53,037 bases of DNA, from IMG/VR virus record IMGVR_UViG_3300028840_001807, positions 1 to 53,037 of that record; one strand, given 5' to 3'. This stretch comes from a virus. Below are positions 22,334 to 30,767 of the stretch, in pieces; the stretch's first letter is position 1; every line of letters begins with the position of its first letter. A program made the position numbers and the translations under genes. Below the pieces are notes generated by a model. It had not been told where the DNA came from, searched no databases, and was given only the letters and a program-made list of their open reading frames with translations.

Positions 22334-23284
22334 TTAGGCAAGTGGTGGATTTTTCAATCCATAGTCGTAATCGAATATGGATATATCCACAGTTGTTATT
22401 CCCGGTGATACGACGATCTCCGAGATATTGTCGAAGTATTTCTCTCCGAGCAATGAGGCTTCTTGGGCCGTGAATACCTCGCTGAATGGCTGTCTGCACA
22501 CATTCAGGCCCTTCACGGTTATCGTGCCTGTTCCAGTGAGGTTATCGAGCAGGACATTGAGCCTTGTATGTTCTCTTGGTTGTGCTGATGGCGAATAGCT
22601 TCCAGGCCCAACACCAGTATCGTCATAGATTGTCTGCTGATTTGTCGGGAACACGAACTTTTTGAACCGTCTGAAATACCTTCTGGTGACAGGTACGGTC
22701 AGACGGATGGCAGAGTCATCTGACTCCTCAAGCGAGTCGAACAGGCAGAACATATGCTTGATTAACATATCGCACTTGACGGCGTTCATGTTCATCAGGA
22801 TATTTCCGTTAGCATCTCTTGGATTGCGGAGAACCCAGATATCGAACCAACGAAAATATCTGCCAGGTTCAAGACTCAGTCTGTCTGGATTCCACTTTCC
22901 GTCACAGGCCCCTTCGAGCCTGTTCTCTCCCTTTGGCTTGTCGAAAGACATATTGCCAGAGTACATTGAGTGACCCTTGACAAAGTCTTTCTCTCTTGCC
23001 GTGTCTTGAGAGTCGATCTTGTCCGGTTCATTCTTGAAGCCGAGTGCTGTCTGTCCGAATAAGATTTCAAAAGATGGTCGCCATGCTTTCGATTTCACGA
23101 AGGTTGGATCTGCCTCACATGGTACTGGAAGTCCATCGTCATCCCCCTGTTCCCAAGTCGGTTCTCCATCCCTGTTTATAGTTCCAAGAGGAGGGATGTT
23201 ACAAACGTCTGTTCCTACGTTGGGGAACCCAGTTTCAATGCTTTTTATCACGATGAGAGTGTCCTTCGTGTTCTCTAAATCCAT
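22334..23284 (-). CDS. Major tail (tube) protein candidate
   Basis: 316 residues with its own promoter, as expected for an abundant protein. Beta-rich, with WRPSFEILFGQTALGF, RYFRWFDIWVLRNPRD, and a C-terminal domain TGTGTITVKGLNVCRQ... typical of an added Ig-like fold. It follows the tail-completion gene and precedes the chaperone, the slot of the tube protein. ATG at 23284 follows AGGTGAG. The call rests mostly on order. Confidence 0.6.
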   Translation of the reverse strand: MDLENTKDTLIVIKSIETGFPNVGTDVCNIPPLGTINRDGEPTWEQGDDDGLPVPCEADPTFVKSKAWRPSFEILFGQTALGFKNEPDKIDSQDTAREKDFVKGHSMYSGNMSFDKPKGENRLEGACDGKWNPDRLSLEPGRYFRWFDIWVLRNPRDANGNILMNMNAVKCDMLIKHMFCLFDSLEESDDSAIRLTVPVTRRYFRRFKKFVFPTNQQTIYDDTGVGPGSYSPSAQPREHTRLNVLLDNLTGTGTITVKGLNVCRQPFSEVFTAQEASLLGEKYFDNISEIVVSPGITTVDISIFDYDYGLKNPPLA

Positions 23285-23316
23285 AAGACTCACCTACAAA
23301 CCAATATCGTTATTAC

Positions 23317-23324
23317 TATATAAA
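23317..23324 (-). promoter_or_regulatory. TATA box (TTTATATA, - strand)
   Basis: TTTATATA is 33-40 nt upstream of the tail tube candidate's ATG, giving a near-leaderless transcript with AGGTGAG inside it. Confidence 0.6.
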
Positions 23325-23333
23325 TATGTTTGC

Positions 23334-23936
23334 CTAATAAACATTTATGTCGCCAAGTACGTTTTTCACGATGAGAGATGAGATGAATTGTGGCGGTGGT
23401 GAAACAATCTCCAATTCCTTGAGCTTTCTCTCAACCGCTTCTTTCAGGACATCTTCTATTCTCCTTGAGGCAATGTTCATGAACGGTCTGGCAATAGTGA
23501 TTCCACTCTTACCATCATGTACATCACCGATATAGACTGGCTCTGTAAAGTTCGTGCCGATTCTGACCTCTTTTCCTCTTGTGATACTTACACTGCCAAG
23601 TGGTTGATTGAGAACTCCTTTATGAAGATCACCAGTTAGAATTCCAAGACCATGACTTATTCCACCATATCCTTCTATGATTATCCCTCTGTCAAAAGAA
23701 TACAATGGTTCTCCTTTCGACTTTTTGACTGCATATCCACCAATGTTGTCTGGTATTTCAGCAGACGGTTCACCAGTTTCTATGACTTCGGCTGCAACCT
23801 CTTTTACAGCATCGAACACATCATACAGGATTTCTGCCAGAAAATCGGTGAATCCGTCTTTTTGTAGATGTTCGAGATTTGACAGAGTCTCTACGAGATT
23901 TCTGGTTATGATGTCAAGATGTATTGAACTCATCAT
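23334..23936 (-). CDS. HK97 gp10-like tail completion protein
   Basis: 200 residues. The pattern TGDLHKGVLNQPLGSVSI, EVRIGTNFTEPVYIGDVHDG and TIARPFMN follows gp10-like proteins: G.L..S, v.iGt...YA..vh.G, aRPF. The N-terminal 60 residues are helical. Such proteins join the tail to the connector. ATG at 23936 follows GTGAGG; 23933 is an alternative. Confidence 0.65.
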   Translation of the reverse strand: MMSSIHLDIITRNLVETLSNLEHLQKDGFTDFLAEILYDVFDAVKEVAAEVIETGEPSAEIPDNIGGYAVKKSKGEPLYSFDRGIIIEGYGGISHGLGILTGDLHKGVLNQPLGSVSITRGKEVRIGTNFTEPVYIGDVHDGKSGITIARPFMNIASRRIEDVLKEAVERKLKELEIVSPPPQFISSLIVKNVLGDINVY

Positions 23937-23941
23937 ATACC

Positions 23942-24469
23942 TCACAGATATTCTTTCTGGAAAATGACATCAAAAGACACCTGTATGCACGAAAGACCTG
24001 GATTTCTGTTGTAATTCAGTATCCAAAGTTCACCAATCGGCATGATATTGTCAAACTTGATACCAGTGATGTCATTGTTGAAGTAGTCATAATTCTCCGA
24101 GACAATACGATAGATTATATCTCTGATGACAGTGATACCATCCTCTGCCCTCTTGTAATGTCTGCCAAAGTAGTCGAACTCGTTGTTATCGTGCATGAGT
24201 ATTTCCATCACGATCACTTTCTTTATGATGTCTGCTCTTGCACCTTCCTTCGAGACTGGTTGGCCCCATTTCGCTTCTCGCCATCTGCCCATGAACAGAC
24301 GAATTCCAGGCACTTTGCCATAGTCCTCTGGTGCTCGAAGTTTTATGATACGGATATCCTTTATAATCGTGTCGAGTTCATGGTTCTTGAACTTGTCCTC
24401 AAGCAAAGCTTTGAACAAGTCAAGTTCAGAATATCCAACATCAAATGCCTTTGATCGCTGTTGTGCCAT
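23942..24469 (-). CDS. Neck / tail terminator candidate (175 aa)
   Basis: ATG follows GAGGTGATTAA. Alpha/beta, with HELDTIIKDIRIIKLRAPED, a long helix ADIIKKVIVMEILMHDNNEF and C-terminal strands (LWILNYN, CIQVSFDVIF). It lies between connector and tail-completion genes, where tail terminators sit. No family motif is seen. Confidence 0.5.
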   Translation of the reverse strand: MAQQRSKAFDVGYSELDLFKALLEDKFKNHELDTIIKDIRIIKLRAPEDYGKVPGIRLFMGRWREAKWGQPVSKEGARADIIKKVIVMEILMHDNNEFDYFGRHYKRAEDGITVIRDIIYRIVSENYDYFNNDITGIKFDNIMPIGELWILNYNRNPGLSCIQVSFDVIFQKEYL

Positions 24470-24478
24470 TTAATCACC

Positions 24479-24739
24479 TCAAATTCGTGATACGCCTGTC
24501 GGAGGATCTGGTCTGACAATCGAGTACGACTCCTCGAATATGTCTACCTTACACGGATACCTTTCACCTGCAATACCGATCAAGAGATAATCACCGGGTT
24601 GTCCAGTGACTCTCCCTTCTGGTGTATCGACAAAGAATTTTGTGGACATCTTGAGTGCCTTTATAATTACTGGCTTCTTTTTCGCCCGAACATCGAAGGC
24701 AGACTCAGGTATCGTATTCCCGTTAATTCCTTCAGACAT
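24479..24739 (-). CDS. PGDYG-like phage protein (86 aa)
   Basis: GRVTGQPGDYLLIGIAGERY followed by PCKVDIFEESY matches the small phage protein with the motif PGD(Y/W)L..G..GE.YP...diF...Y (PGDYG family), function unknown. Residues AKKKPVIIKALKM form the preceding strand typical of it. ATG at 24739 lies in GGTGATGTGATG, and a TATA box is 31-38 nt upstream. Confidence 0.65.
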   Translation of the reverse strand: MSEGINGNTIPESAFDVRAKKKPVIIKALKMSTKFFVDTPEGRVTGQPGDYLLIGIAGERYPCKVDIFEESYSIVRPDPPTGVSRI

Positions 24740-24769
24740 CACATCACCGTATCATTATTCTTTATGTAG

Positions 24770-24777
24770 TATTTAAA
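24770..24777 (-). promoter_or_regulatory. TATA box (TTTAAATA, - strand)
   Basis: Upstream of the PGDYG-like gene. Together with the T9 tract at 24911-24919 it suggests that transcription of the connector gene ends and a new unit begins here. Confidence 0.6.
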
Positions 24778-24912
24778 TCATTCGAGCAAATACAGACCCA
24801 GACATATCAAAATGAAAGCAAGAAAGTCGAGAAATAGAAATATCTTGATTTGTCTCCTACGTCTCCTTATTCCAGCTTTGTAGCCATTCGGATCATCATC
24901 TGATGTTAACAA
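24778..24912 (-). CDS. Possible single-span membrane protein (44 aa)
   Basis: An open frame DDDPNGYKAGIRRRRRQIK is followed by a strong hydrophobic span FLFLDFLAFILICLGLYLLE. The Arg cluster before the span fits the positive-inside rule. The only start is TTG at 24912, just after a poly-T tract, and no ribosome site is visible, so expression is doubtful. Confidence 0.35.
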   Translation of the reverse strand: MLTSDDDPNGYKAGIRRRRRQIKIFLFLDFLAFILICLGLYLLE

Positions 24913-24925
24913 AAAAAAAGGGGGG
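24911..24925 (-). terminator. C6-T9 tract, archaeal intrinsic terminator
   Basis: On the - strand CCCCCC is followed by TTTTTTTTT, about 20 nt after the stop of the connector-like gene. A run of T is sufficient for archaeal RNA polymerase to terminate. Confidence 0.6.
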
Positions 24926-24940
24926 AGGTAATCGTGAAGG

Positions 24941-25633
24941 TTACTCTTGGACTAGTCTGAATGTGTACACCCCACTTTCAGAAATCTCCTGAATAGCAGA
25001 GTCCTCATATCCAGCCATCTTGAGCTTGACTTCATATGGGTCTTGTGTTTCTGTATCAATGGCCAGTAGTTCAATATCGACAATGCCATCTTTCCAAGTT
25101 GTACTCACCCATTCATTATTGACATAGACTCTTGCACCTGGCAGTTCATCATCTGTCGCGTCATCGATCGCTTTAATCTCAACCTGAATCGAAGGTGGAT
25201 AAGTCGTATCAGCCCGAGGTTTTGTATATGGATAGAACTGAGTCTTAATCCATGCTTCATTGATCTCATAGTCTCTCTTGTAATCGGCCATGACCTGTGC
25301 ATAGTTTGGTGTCCCACCCGGAATATTGAGCCTGTTTGCCTGTATCATCATCAGGACTCTGACGACAACTCTGAAAAGGACAACATCTTCCGCAATGGAT
25401 AATAGATTACTGGCTTGAGGATTGTTATCGAGGTCTGAACGTAGAATACCTACAAATGCGTAGAATTTGGCTTCCTCTTTGTCACACCACCGACTTATAA
25501 CATCGTCCATCGTGGCAAGGTCAAAGTGGGTCTGGGTATCCCTGTTCAGAATCTTTTGAAGCTCACGCTTAACGTCCTCTGGCGTACAGAGTTGTTTGCC
25601 TTCTCTATCTTCTGAGTCAGGAACTTCTCCCAT
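24941..25633 (-). CDS. Head-tail connector-like protein with a C-terminal beta domain
   Basis: Residues 15-115 are helical (CTPEDVKRELQKILNRDTQT, VLFRVVVRVLMMIQANRL), as in gp6-like connectors. Residues about 145-230 form a PEGA/CarboxypepD-like beta domain (IQVEIKAIDDATDDELPGAR, VYVNNEWVSTTWKDG, YEVKLKMAGYEDS). It probably lies at the neck with the beta domain exposed. ATG follows GTGAGGCA. Confidence 0.5.
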   Translation of the reverse strand: MGEVPDSEDREGKQLCTPEDVKRELQKILNRDTQTHFDLATMDDVISRWCDKEEAKFYAFVGILRSDLDNNPQASNLLSIAEDVVLFRVVVRVLMMIQANRLNIPGGTPNYAQVMADYKRDYEINEAWIKTQFYPYTKPRADTTYPPSIQVEIKAIDDATDDELPGARVYVNNEWVSTTWKDGIVDIELLAIDTETQDPYEVKLKMAGYEDSAIQEISESGVYTFRLVQE

Positions 25634-25641
25634 TGCCTCAC

Positions 25642-28479
25642 CTATGGATAATCGATGTACCGATCAACCTGTTTCCACTTCTTGCCATTCGCTATGAACG
25701 TGAACAGATATTTACCAGACGGAAGTCCACCAACATAGTGTCCGAATTGATTCGTGAAGTTATCGTATGGTGGATTGGGGCCAAGTATTGGGACGTTGAC
25801 ATCGACAGGGTCGTACAGGTACGCTTTGATACGACAGATTAGAGGCTGTCCAGCGTCATCCCTTATAGGCCCTGCCATTTCGTCTGTCCACTCGTGCTTG
25901 ATACCGAACTCGTCTATCCAACCATCATGGTCGAACACAATTGTACTTGGCGGTATGGCCCCACCTATCGCCTCGTTGATTTGTTTTTCAGAGGCAGGGC
26001 GTAGGCACAACTCGAAGTCGAATGGATAGTCTCTTGTCTGGCCATCAACTTCTACGCCGATAGTTCCAGACCTCTTGCCAGCAACTACATCAAGAGTGTA
26101 GTCGATGTATCCGATATATCTCCCTTCCGCAGCCTCCCACGCCATTGTCGATGTTTTCTCGACACCAACGAGGTCATGGACAATGCTGAACGATGGCAGA
26201 GAGTCGGCCTGGATGTTCGGCTGTCCATCCTTTCTACGAAGTGCTATGTGGAACATCATCCTCGTCAACTCGTAGATGGACTCTCCAACATCATGGTCTT
26301 TCGATGTCGGTGACATCGTGATTACATCATCGACAATGCCTGAATAGTATAACTGCTCCTCGTTTGGGCCATCCTTGTCAACGATGATGATACCGCCATC
26401 AGAACTGAACGTCTCACCAGTTCCAGGCACAAGTGGAAGTTCAGTTGCGCCAGTCAGGATTGGATTTTCACTGTCAATGATGGAATAGCCAGACTTGATG
26501 AAGCCTGGGTTTGCCCACGATATGACACCTTCAACATCATCCCTAATGGTTTCCACGATTGCCTGGTTCTCATCGATTTCAGATGTCAGATGACCTTCCA
26601 TAGATGTCAACTGTTCTGGAATTGTCGGGGATGGCGTTCCAGCACCAGTCTTGATATAGATTGCACCAGTATCAGCTTTGATTTCTGCCAGCTCGTCATC
26701 ATAGTCAGTTACCTCTGTCACACGGATTAGGACTCTCGGGTTGCCTCCCTCTACTGCGTCAACCTGAACGGCGACAGCACCAAGAGTATCGTCAAAGGCT
26801 ACATTGATGGTATGTTCATAATGTCCTGTTCCTATCTTTGTCATCGTTGTTGAAGCGAAGTAACTTCCACCGCTCACGTAGTCTCCCTTGATCGATGGGT
26901 CAGCGTCGAAGTCCTCCATGTTTCCAACAGAGTCATAGTTCAGGACAATGAACTTGTATGGCTTCGTTCCAGTATCAGGCCGGACTAGTCTCTCTGGCAC
27001 GATGAATACTGTTGTGATGTTGTTCTGGATTTGAATGATGGCATTGTAATTGGCCAGAAGTTGAGCATCGACAAGGTCGAACCTGTTGTTCATGTCTGTC
27101 ATCAAGTCGACTATCGGTGTTCCAATTATAGACTTGATATCAGTATCATGCGTGGCCAGATTGCCAGTCAGAGTTATTATGAGGGCTTCGTTGGCATCAA
27201 TCTCTGCCTTTATGTCAGTCCAAAGGTCTGTCGGTGGAAGTCCTATTCTGGACAGTATCGTGTTGATGTCAGTCTGGATATTGTCAATCTTTCCTTCATT
27301 AACATTGATCTCGGCAATGATGTTCGCTTCGGCGGTGTCCAGTTCTGCTTTTGTCGGTGGATCATAAGCTACAAGAGAAGCCGTTGCCTGTGTCTGAATG
27401 TCATTCAAATCGGCAGTATCGAATCCACCGTCAGAATCGGCAGTTCCTCTCAACTTCGCTTTTGATGGCAACTTGCCCTGAATTTCATTAGAGTCAACGA
27501 GGACATCTGACAGAACCTTTCCAGCATCCTGACCAGTGTATGGGCCTGGAACATCTTCAGACCAGACAGCACTTGCGATTGCACTCGGTGTCAATGCACT
27601 TCCTGCCGATGTGAACCTTGAGATTATCACGAATGGATCATCACCGGATGGTGTTGAGGAGAACGCTGTATCGACAGTGATGAACTTCGTTGCTGAAACG
27701 TAGTCCGAAATTCTCCTTGCCTGTCCTTTCAATGCACCATCCAGAAATAGAATCTGAAGGTCATTGTAGAAGTCATTGACTGCACTTGGAAGGTCTGTCT
27801 TGAATGTCAGAGATGTGTTGCTTCCATCTGTTACGACAATTCCATATTGCATGGAAGTTTCCTGTGGTGTATAGCGTTGGAGAACGTAGATATGATTTCC
27901 GTCGCCAGGTGTAGTATTGAATGGACGATCAACAGTAACAATCTTGTTCGTTCCATCATAGTCAACAATTCTCCTTACTTGAGTATCATTTGGGCCTGTG
28001 TTGAAAACGATCATCATATCAACGTAGAACCCATCTACACTTGATGGTAGATTTGTCTTGAACTGACTTGGAGAATTGCTTCCCCAAGTCTGAATCTGGC
28101 CACCGTACTTGCATGTCACATCGAACAGAACGTCAATGTTTGTTGAAATATCAGACAAACCATTCCACAAGTTGTTTGCGTAGAATTCCTCAGTCACATA
28201 CGCAGGAATCGTAGTCTCCTCGTAATACACAACGAAGATGTCATTTGAACTTCCAACACCAGTAGATGAGAAATTGAAGTAGTATAGACCGTTCCCGATC
28301 TCCGTCATGGCATTATCATATTTCGTTGCTTGCCATGTGGAACCAGTTCCGTTCCACCACTGACCATCGGAAGCTCTCCTGATGGAACAATCCACCGACT
28401 TTCCTGTTGCTGGACTACCATCAGCATTCAGTATAAGAACGGTCATCTGCTTCATTGCTTGTGTAGGTATTAGGCTCAT
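25642..28479 (-). CDS. Long tail fibre / adhesin (945 aa)
   Basis: Residues 1-90 resemble BppU-type N-domains (TVLILNADGSPATGKSVDC, IGNGLYYFNFSSTGVGSSND). Residues 136-205 and 223-292 are a tandem repeat (QFKTNLPSSVDGFYVDMMIVF / TFKTDLPSAVNDFYNDLQI, RR(I)xDY, (F/T)ITVD). Residues about 340-490 are trimeric coiled coil (AELDTAEANIIAEINVNEGK, TDIKAEIDANEALI). Later Ig-like domains and an end domain with WIDEFGIKHEWTDE and HYVGGLPSGKYLFTF follow. A fibre anchored by its N-terminus is the best reading. ATG follows TTAGGAGATG. Confidence 0.65.
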   Translation of the reverse strand: MSLIPTQAMKQMTVLILNADGSPATGKSVDCSIRRASDGQWWNGTGSTWQATKYDNAMTEIGNGLYYFNFSSTGVGSSNDIFVVYYEETTIPAYVTEEFYANNLWNGLSDISTNIDVLFDVTCKYGGQIQTWGSNSPSQFKTNLPSSVDGFYVDMMIVFNTGPNDTQVRRIVDYDGTNKIVTVDRPFNTTPGDGNHIYVLQRYTPQETSMQYGIVVTDGSNTSLTFKTDLPSAVNDFYNDLQILFLDGALKGQARRISDYVSATKFITVDTAFSSTPSGDDPFVIISRFTSAGSALTPSAIASAVWSEDVPGPYTGQDAGKVLSDVLVDSNEIQGKLPSKAKLRGTADSDGGFDTADLNDIQTQATASLVAYDPPTKAELDTAEANIIAEINVNEGKIDNIQTDINTILSRIGLPPTDLWTDIKAEIDANEALIITLTGNLATHDTDIKSIIGTPIVDLMTDMNNRFDLVDAQLLANYNAIIQIQNNITTVFIVPERLVRPDTGTKPYKFIVLNYDSVGNMEDFDADPSIKGDYVSGGSYFASTTMTKIGTGHYEHTINVAFDDTLGAVAVQVDAVEGGNPRVLIRVTEVTDYDDELAEIKADTGAIYIKTGAGTPSPTIPEQLTSMEGHLTSEIDENQAIVETIRDDVEGVISWANPGFIKSGYSIIDSENPILTGATELPLVPGTGETFSSDGGIIIVDKDGPNEEQLYYSGIVDDVITMSPTSKDHDVGESIYELTRMMFHIALRRKDGQPNIQADSLPSFSIVHDLVGVEKTSTMAWEAAEGRYIGYIDYTLDVVAGKRSGTIGVEVDGQTRDYPFDFELCLRPASEKQINEAIGGAIPPSTIVFDHDGWIDEFGIKHEWTDEMAGPIRDDAGQPLICRIKAYLYDPVDVNVPILGPNPPYDNFTNQFGHYVGGLPSGKYLFTFIANGKKWKQVDRYIDYP

Positions 28480-28490
28480 TATCTCATCTC

Positions 28491-29471
28491 CTAACTATAT
28501 GTCGCAGCACCCTTGATTTTAGTGCTGTCCCAGTCATATTTCAATTTGAATTCGGTCAAACTCATAGTGTGATTTCCAGACCCAGCTGGATTGTATGTCA
28601 CATTGTCCACATATGCCCACAACTCGACATGGTCATCTGCATTGAATGGGCCAAGATCGTCAGAAAGAACCAAGTCCAGAAAGTCGTTAGAATCCATTCT
28701 TGTATCGAACTCTGAACCTATCGGTGAACCGTTCTTGTATATCTTGGCTATTCCATTCGGGATGAACATTATCTCGAACATGAAATCGTATGATGAATAT
28801 TCCTGAGTTGATACTGGAGGTGTTCCAGTACAGAAGAACGAGAAGCTCTCGACATCTGCATTGCGATAGAACGTCCTGATATAGTTACTTGCGTCACCAT
28901 TATCATATTCGAGAAACACATAATAACCATTCGGAAGTTCATATCTTGGATATGAATTAGTGAACTCATACCAAGTGGCAGTTCCAGATATCGTGCTGAC
29001 ATCTATCGAACCAATCGTGTCCTTAATAGTTCCGGCTGGTTGATGAACACGAACATAAAGAGTCCCTGTCGGGTTTCCTATTTTCTGCAACTTGACCTTG
29101 ATTTTCCATATGGCAGAATTATTCAGACCGGGAGCACATTTCATACCGACCCATGCCTTTCCACCAGCTGGCCCTTCAGCCCCACCACCAATAGACTGTT
29201 GCTGAACGCCAGTCGTTTGAGATATATCATAGCTTCCAGCAACGAGATTTCCAAGAACACTTGCCCTCACTTCATCAAGTATCTCATTGTCAAGAGTGGC
29301 AATGCACTTCCCTTCTGAAGCCAGACTTCTTTGTAGGTCGATGGACAACTGCTTTGTATATGATGACTGATTAACAGCTTTTGGAACACCACTATGAGCA
29401 AGTCTATCAGTATCCGAAGCGATAATCGGATAGATATGCGTATGAATTTCAGGCTTCGCTGTTTTCGACAT
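28491..29471 (-). CDS. Tail fibre-associated protein (326 aa)
   Basis: The first 75 residues are helical with polar spacing. Then a Gly-rich hinge (SIGGGAEGPAGGKAWVG) leads to a beta sandwich of about 220 residues (IWKIKVKLQKIGNPTGTLYV, NGYYVFLEYDNGDASNYI, KLKYDWDSTKIKG) resembling a jelly-roll carbohydrate-binding or host-adhesion domain. It is placed between fibre genes. Identification is by composition. Confidence 0.5.
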   Translation of the reverse strand: MSKTAKPEIHTHIYPIIASDTDRLAHSGVPKAVNQSSYTKQLSIDLQRSLASEGKCIATLDNEILDEVRASVLGNLVAGSYDISQTTGVQQQSIGGGAEGPAGGKAWVGMKCAPGLNNSAIWKIKVKLQKIGNPTGTLYVRVHQPAGTIKDTIGSIDVSTISGTATWYEFTNSYPRYELPNGYYVFLEYDNGDASNYIRTFYRNADVESFSFFCTGTPPVSTQEYSSYDFMFEIMFIPNGIAKIYKNGSPIGSEFDTRMDSNDFLDLVLSDDLGPFNADDHVELWAYVDNVTYNPAGSGNHTMSLTEFKLKYDWDSTKIKGAATYS

Positions 29472-29480
29472 TGAATTTCC

Positions 29481-29762
29481 TCAGTTGGCGAGTTTATCCA
29501 TATACGAGTTGATCTCGTCCTTCACCCATAGGGCCCCAGAATGTGTGTAGATGTCGATTTTCTCACTGATCGCTTTCTTGATGATTTCGTTCTTGATACG
29601 TTTCTGAACCTTGCTGTCAACGTGTTTCCCGAGTTCAGTAAAAGCATTATCAACAAGATTACTGATGAAGGCTTTTATCTCCTTTTGATACTTGCGCCAG
29701 ATAATCCTCCATGCCTTGCGACACCATGCCACAAACCTGTCCCAGCGGGTTTTCTCAGTCAT
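29481..29762 (-). CDS. Small basic helical protein (93 aa)
   Basis: ATG at 29762 follows AAGGTGTGG. MTEKTRWDRFVAWCRKAWRI is amphipathic and Trp/Arg-rich. A helix follows (QKEIKAFISNLVDNAFTELG) and then basic heptads (QKRIKNEIIKKAISEKID). It could associate with membranes. A lysis role is conceivable but not supported further. It has its own TATA box. Confidence 0.55.
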   Translation of the reverse strand: MTEKTRWDRFVAWCRKAWRIIWRKYQKEIKAFISNLVDNAFTELGKHVDSKVQKRIKNEIIKKAISEKIDIYTHSGALWVKDEINSYMDKLAN

Positions 29763-29794
29763 CTTGAACACCACACCTTTTATTGTCGTTAGAC

Positions 29795-29802
29795 TATATA
29801 AA
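29795..29802 (-). promoter_or_regulatory. TATA box (TTTATATA, - strand)
   Basis: 33-40 nt upstream of the ATG at 29762, the same geometry as the box before the tail tube candidate. It marks a separate transcription unit for the fibre genes. Confidence 0.6.
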
Positions 29803-29803
29803 G

Positions 29804-30010
29804 TTAGTTATTCGAGTGATTTGTACGAAGCGACAGTTCATGTCCGTTTGGACATCGATACTTCGCTGTCGTGCCTTCAATACTCTCCTCAACAGGCTGT
29901 CCACAGACCAGGCAAACCCTCATGGATTCGCTGATCGTTATCATGCTTTCAGCCCATTCTTTCTCCCTTTCATAGTCTGCAACTATCTCTTTTGCGCTTT
30001 TGTCTTTCAT
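29804..30010 (-). CDS. Zinc-ribbon protein (68 aa)
   Basis: ATG at 30010 lies in AGGTGATGTGATG. A helical start (KSAKEIVADYEREKEWAESM) is followed by VCLVCGQPVEES and YRCPNGHELS, a CxxC...CxxxH ribbon. It is the last gene before a promoter. Confidence 0.65.
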   Translation of the reverse strand: MKDKSAKEIVADYEREKEWAESMITISESMRVCLVCGQPVEESIEGTTAKYRCPNGHELSLRTNHSNN

Positions 30011-30022
30011 CACATCACCTGA

Positions 30023-30190
30023 TTATACTATACCAATGAAGTTCAGTAATTGACCAGTGGCCAGGAATATGTTGGCAACGACCAATGCCCAGATTAACTT
30101 CGTCAATCTCTTTTCTCTCTTTTCGGAGAGATCGAGAGTTGTATTCCACATGGTCATGGTCTGTTTATTGTTATCATTCCAGACTTCCAT
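30023..30190 (-). CDS. Single-span membrane protein (55 aa), holin-like
   Basis: KREKRLTKLIWALVVANIFL carries a basic turn into a 20-residue hydrophobic span near the C-terminus. ATG at 30190 has no good ribosome site. The frame is open 20 codons further up, behind AAGGGGGT, where only ATT or TTG could start. The pair with the coiled-coil gene just upstream resembles small membrane/spacer gene pairs near phage fibres. Holin is one possibility. Confidence 0.45.
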   Translation of the reverse strand: MEVWNDNNKQTMTMWNTTLDLSEKREKRLTKLIWALVVANIFLATGQLLNFIGIV

Positions 30191-30198
30191 TGCTGTGT

Positions 30199-30363
30199 TC
30201 AACCTGACGAGTTCCTCTGCAACACTCGTGCCAATACCCCCTTCTTACCGTTTCCATTGAGTTTATTGTATCTTTGTTCGACCTTTTCCATAACTTCTGA
30301 CTGTAATACGAGATTTTCCTCTGCCTTCTCTCTCTGGGCCTTTAGTTCATCGACTGCCGTCAT
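30199..30363 (-). CDS. Coiled-coil microprotein (54 aa)
   Basis: Starts 3 nt after the previous stop. AVDELKAQREKAEENLVLQS and VMEKVEQRYNKLNG form one continuous helix. Its 3' end overlaps the possible long form of the membrane protein downstream. Confidence 0.5.
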   Translation of the reverse strand: MTAVDELKAQREKAEENLVLQSEVMEKVEQRYNKLNGNGKKGVLARVLQRNSSG

Positions 30364-30366
30364 GGA

Positions 30367-30468
30367 CTACTCCTCGAACTCTACGTCAGTCGAACCGCAC
30401 TGGTCACAAGATGTTTCTGAGCCTGTCGCCGTATATCTTACTTGACAATTCAGACAGTGTAGCTTCAT
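30367..30468 (-). CDS. Zinc-ribbon microprotein (33 aa)
   Basis: GGAGGT lies 6 nt before the ATG. MKLHCLNCQVRYTATGSETS then CDQCG: a minimal zinc ribbon. ATGA overlap with the gene upstream. Very small but with ideal initiation signals. Confidence 0.65.
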   Translation of the reverse strand: MKLHCLNCQVRYTATGSETSCDQCGSTDVEFEE

Positions 30469-30767
30469 TGAGTTACCTCCCAGAAATATGACTTGCCGTT
30501 TGTGTTCAGATATGTGTTCTGGACAGTAAAGCCAGTATCGGTTCTCACGATAGCGTCAACGAGTTCATAGCGTTTCATCACGAACACGCCGGACACCTCG
30601 ACCTCTCTATATGCAAAAACAGATGAATTGATAAGTTCGGCATAGTTGCCGTCCTCATCGAATATCTTGACTCTCTTTGGGTAGAAGTTACATTCGATGT
30701 TCTGGCTCGATTCTCCATCACCTGTGTACTCACCAGAGAACACAGCACCTACTGGCGTTCCTACCAT
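30465..30767 (-). CDS. Virion-associated beta protein (100 aa)
   Basis: ATG at 30767 follows GGGGGTG and overlaps the fibre gene's end by 7 nt. Almost all beta: NIECNFYPKRVKIFDEDGNY, VSGVFVMKRYELVDAIVR, TGFTVQNTYLNTNG. Short beta proteins next to a beta-helix fibre often cap or decorate it. No family recognised. Confidence 0.55.
   Translation of the reverse strand: MVGTPVGAVFSGEYTGDGESSQNIECNFYPKRVKIFDEDGNYAELINSSVFAYREVEVSGVFVMKRYELVDAIVRTDTGFTVQNTYLNTNGKSYFWEVTQ

Noticed and set aside
24919-24960. GGGGGAGGT followed by GTG on the + strand
   Set aside because: It looks like a ribosome site but opens only an 8-codon frame inside a - strand operon; read on the - strand it is a C6-T9 terminator.
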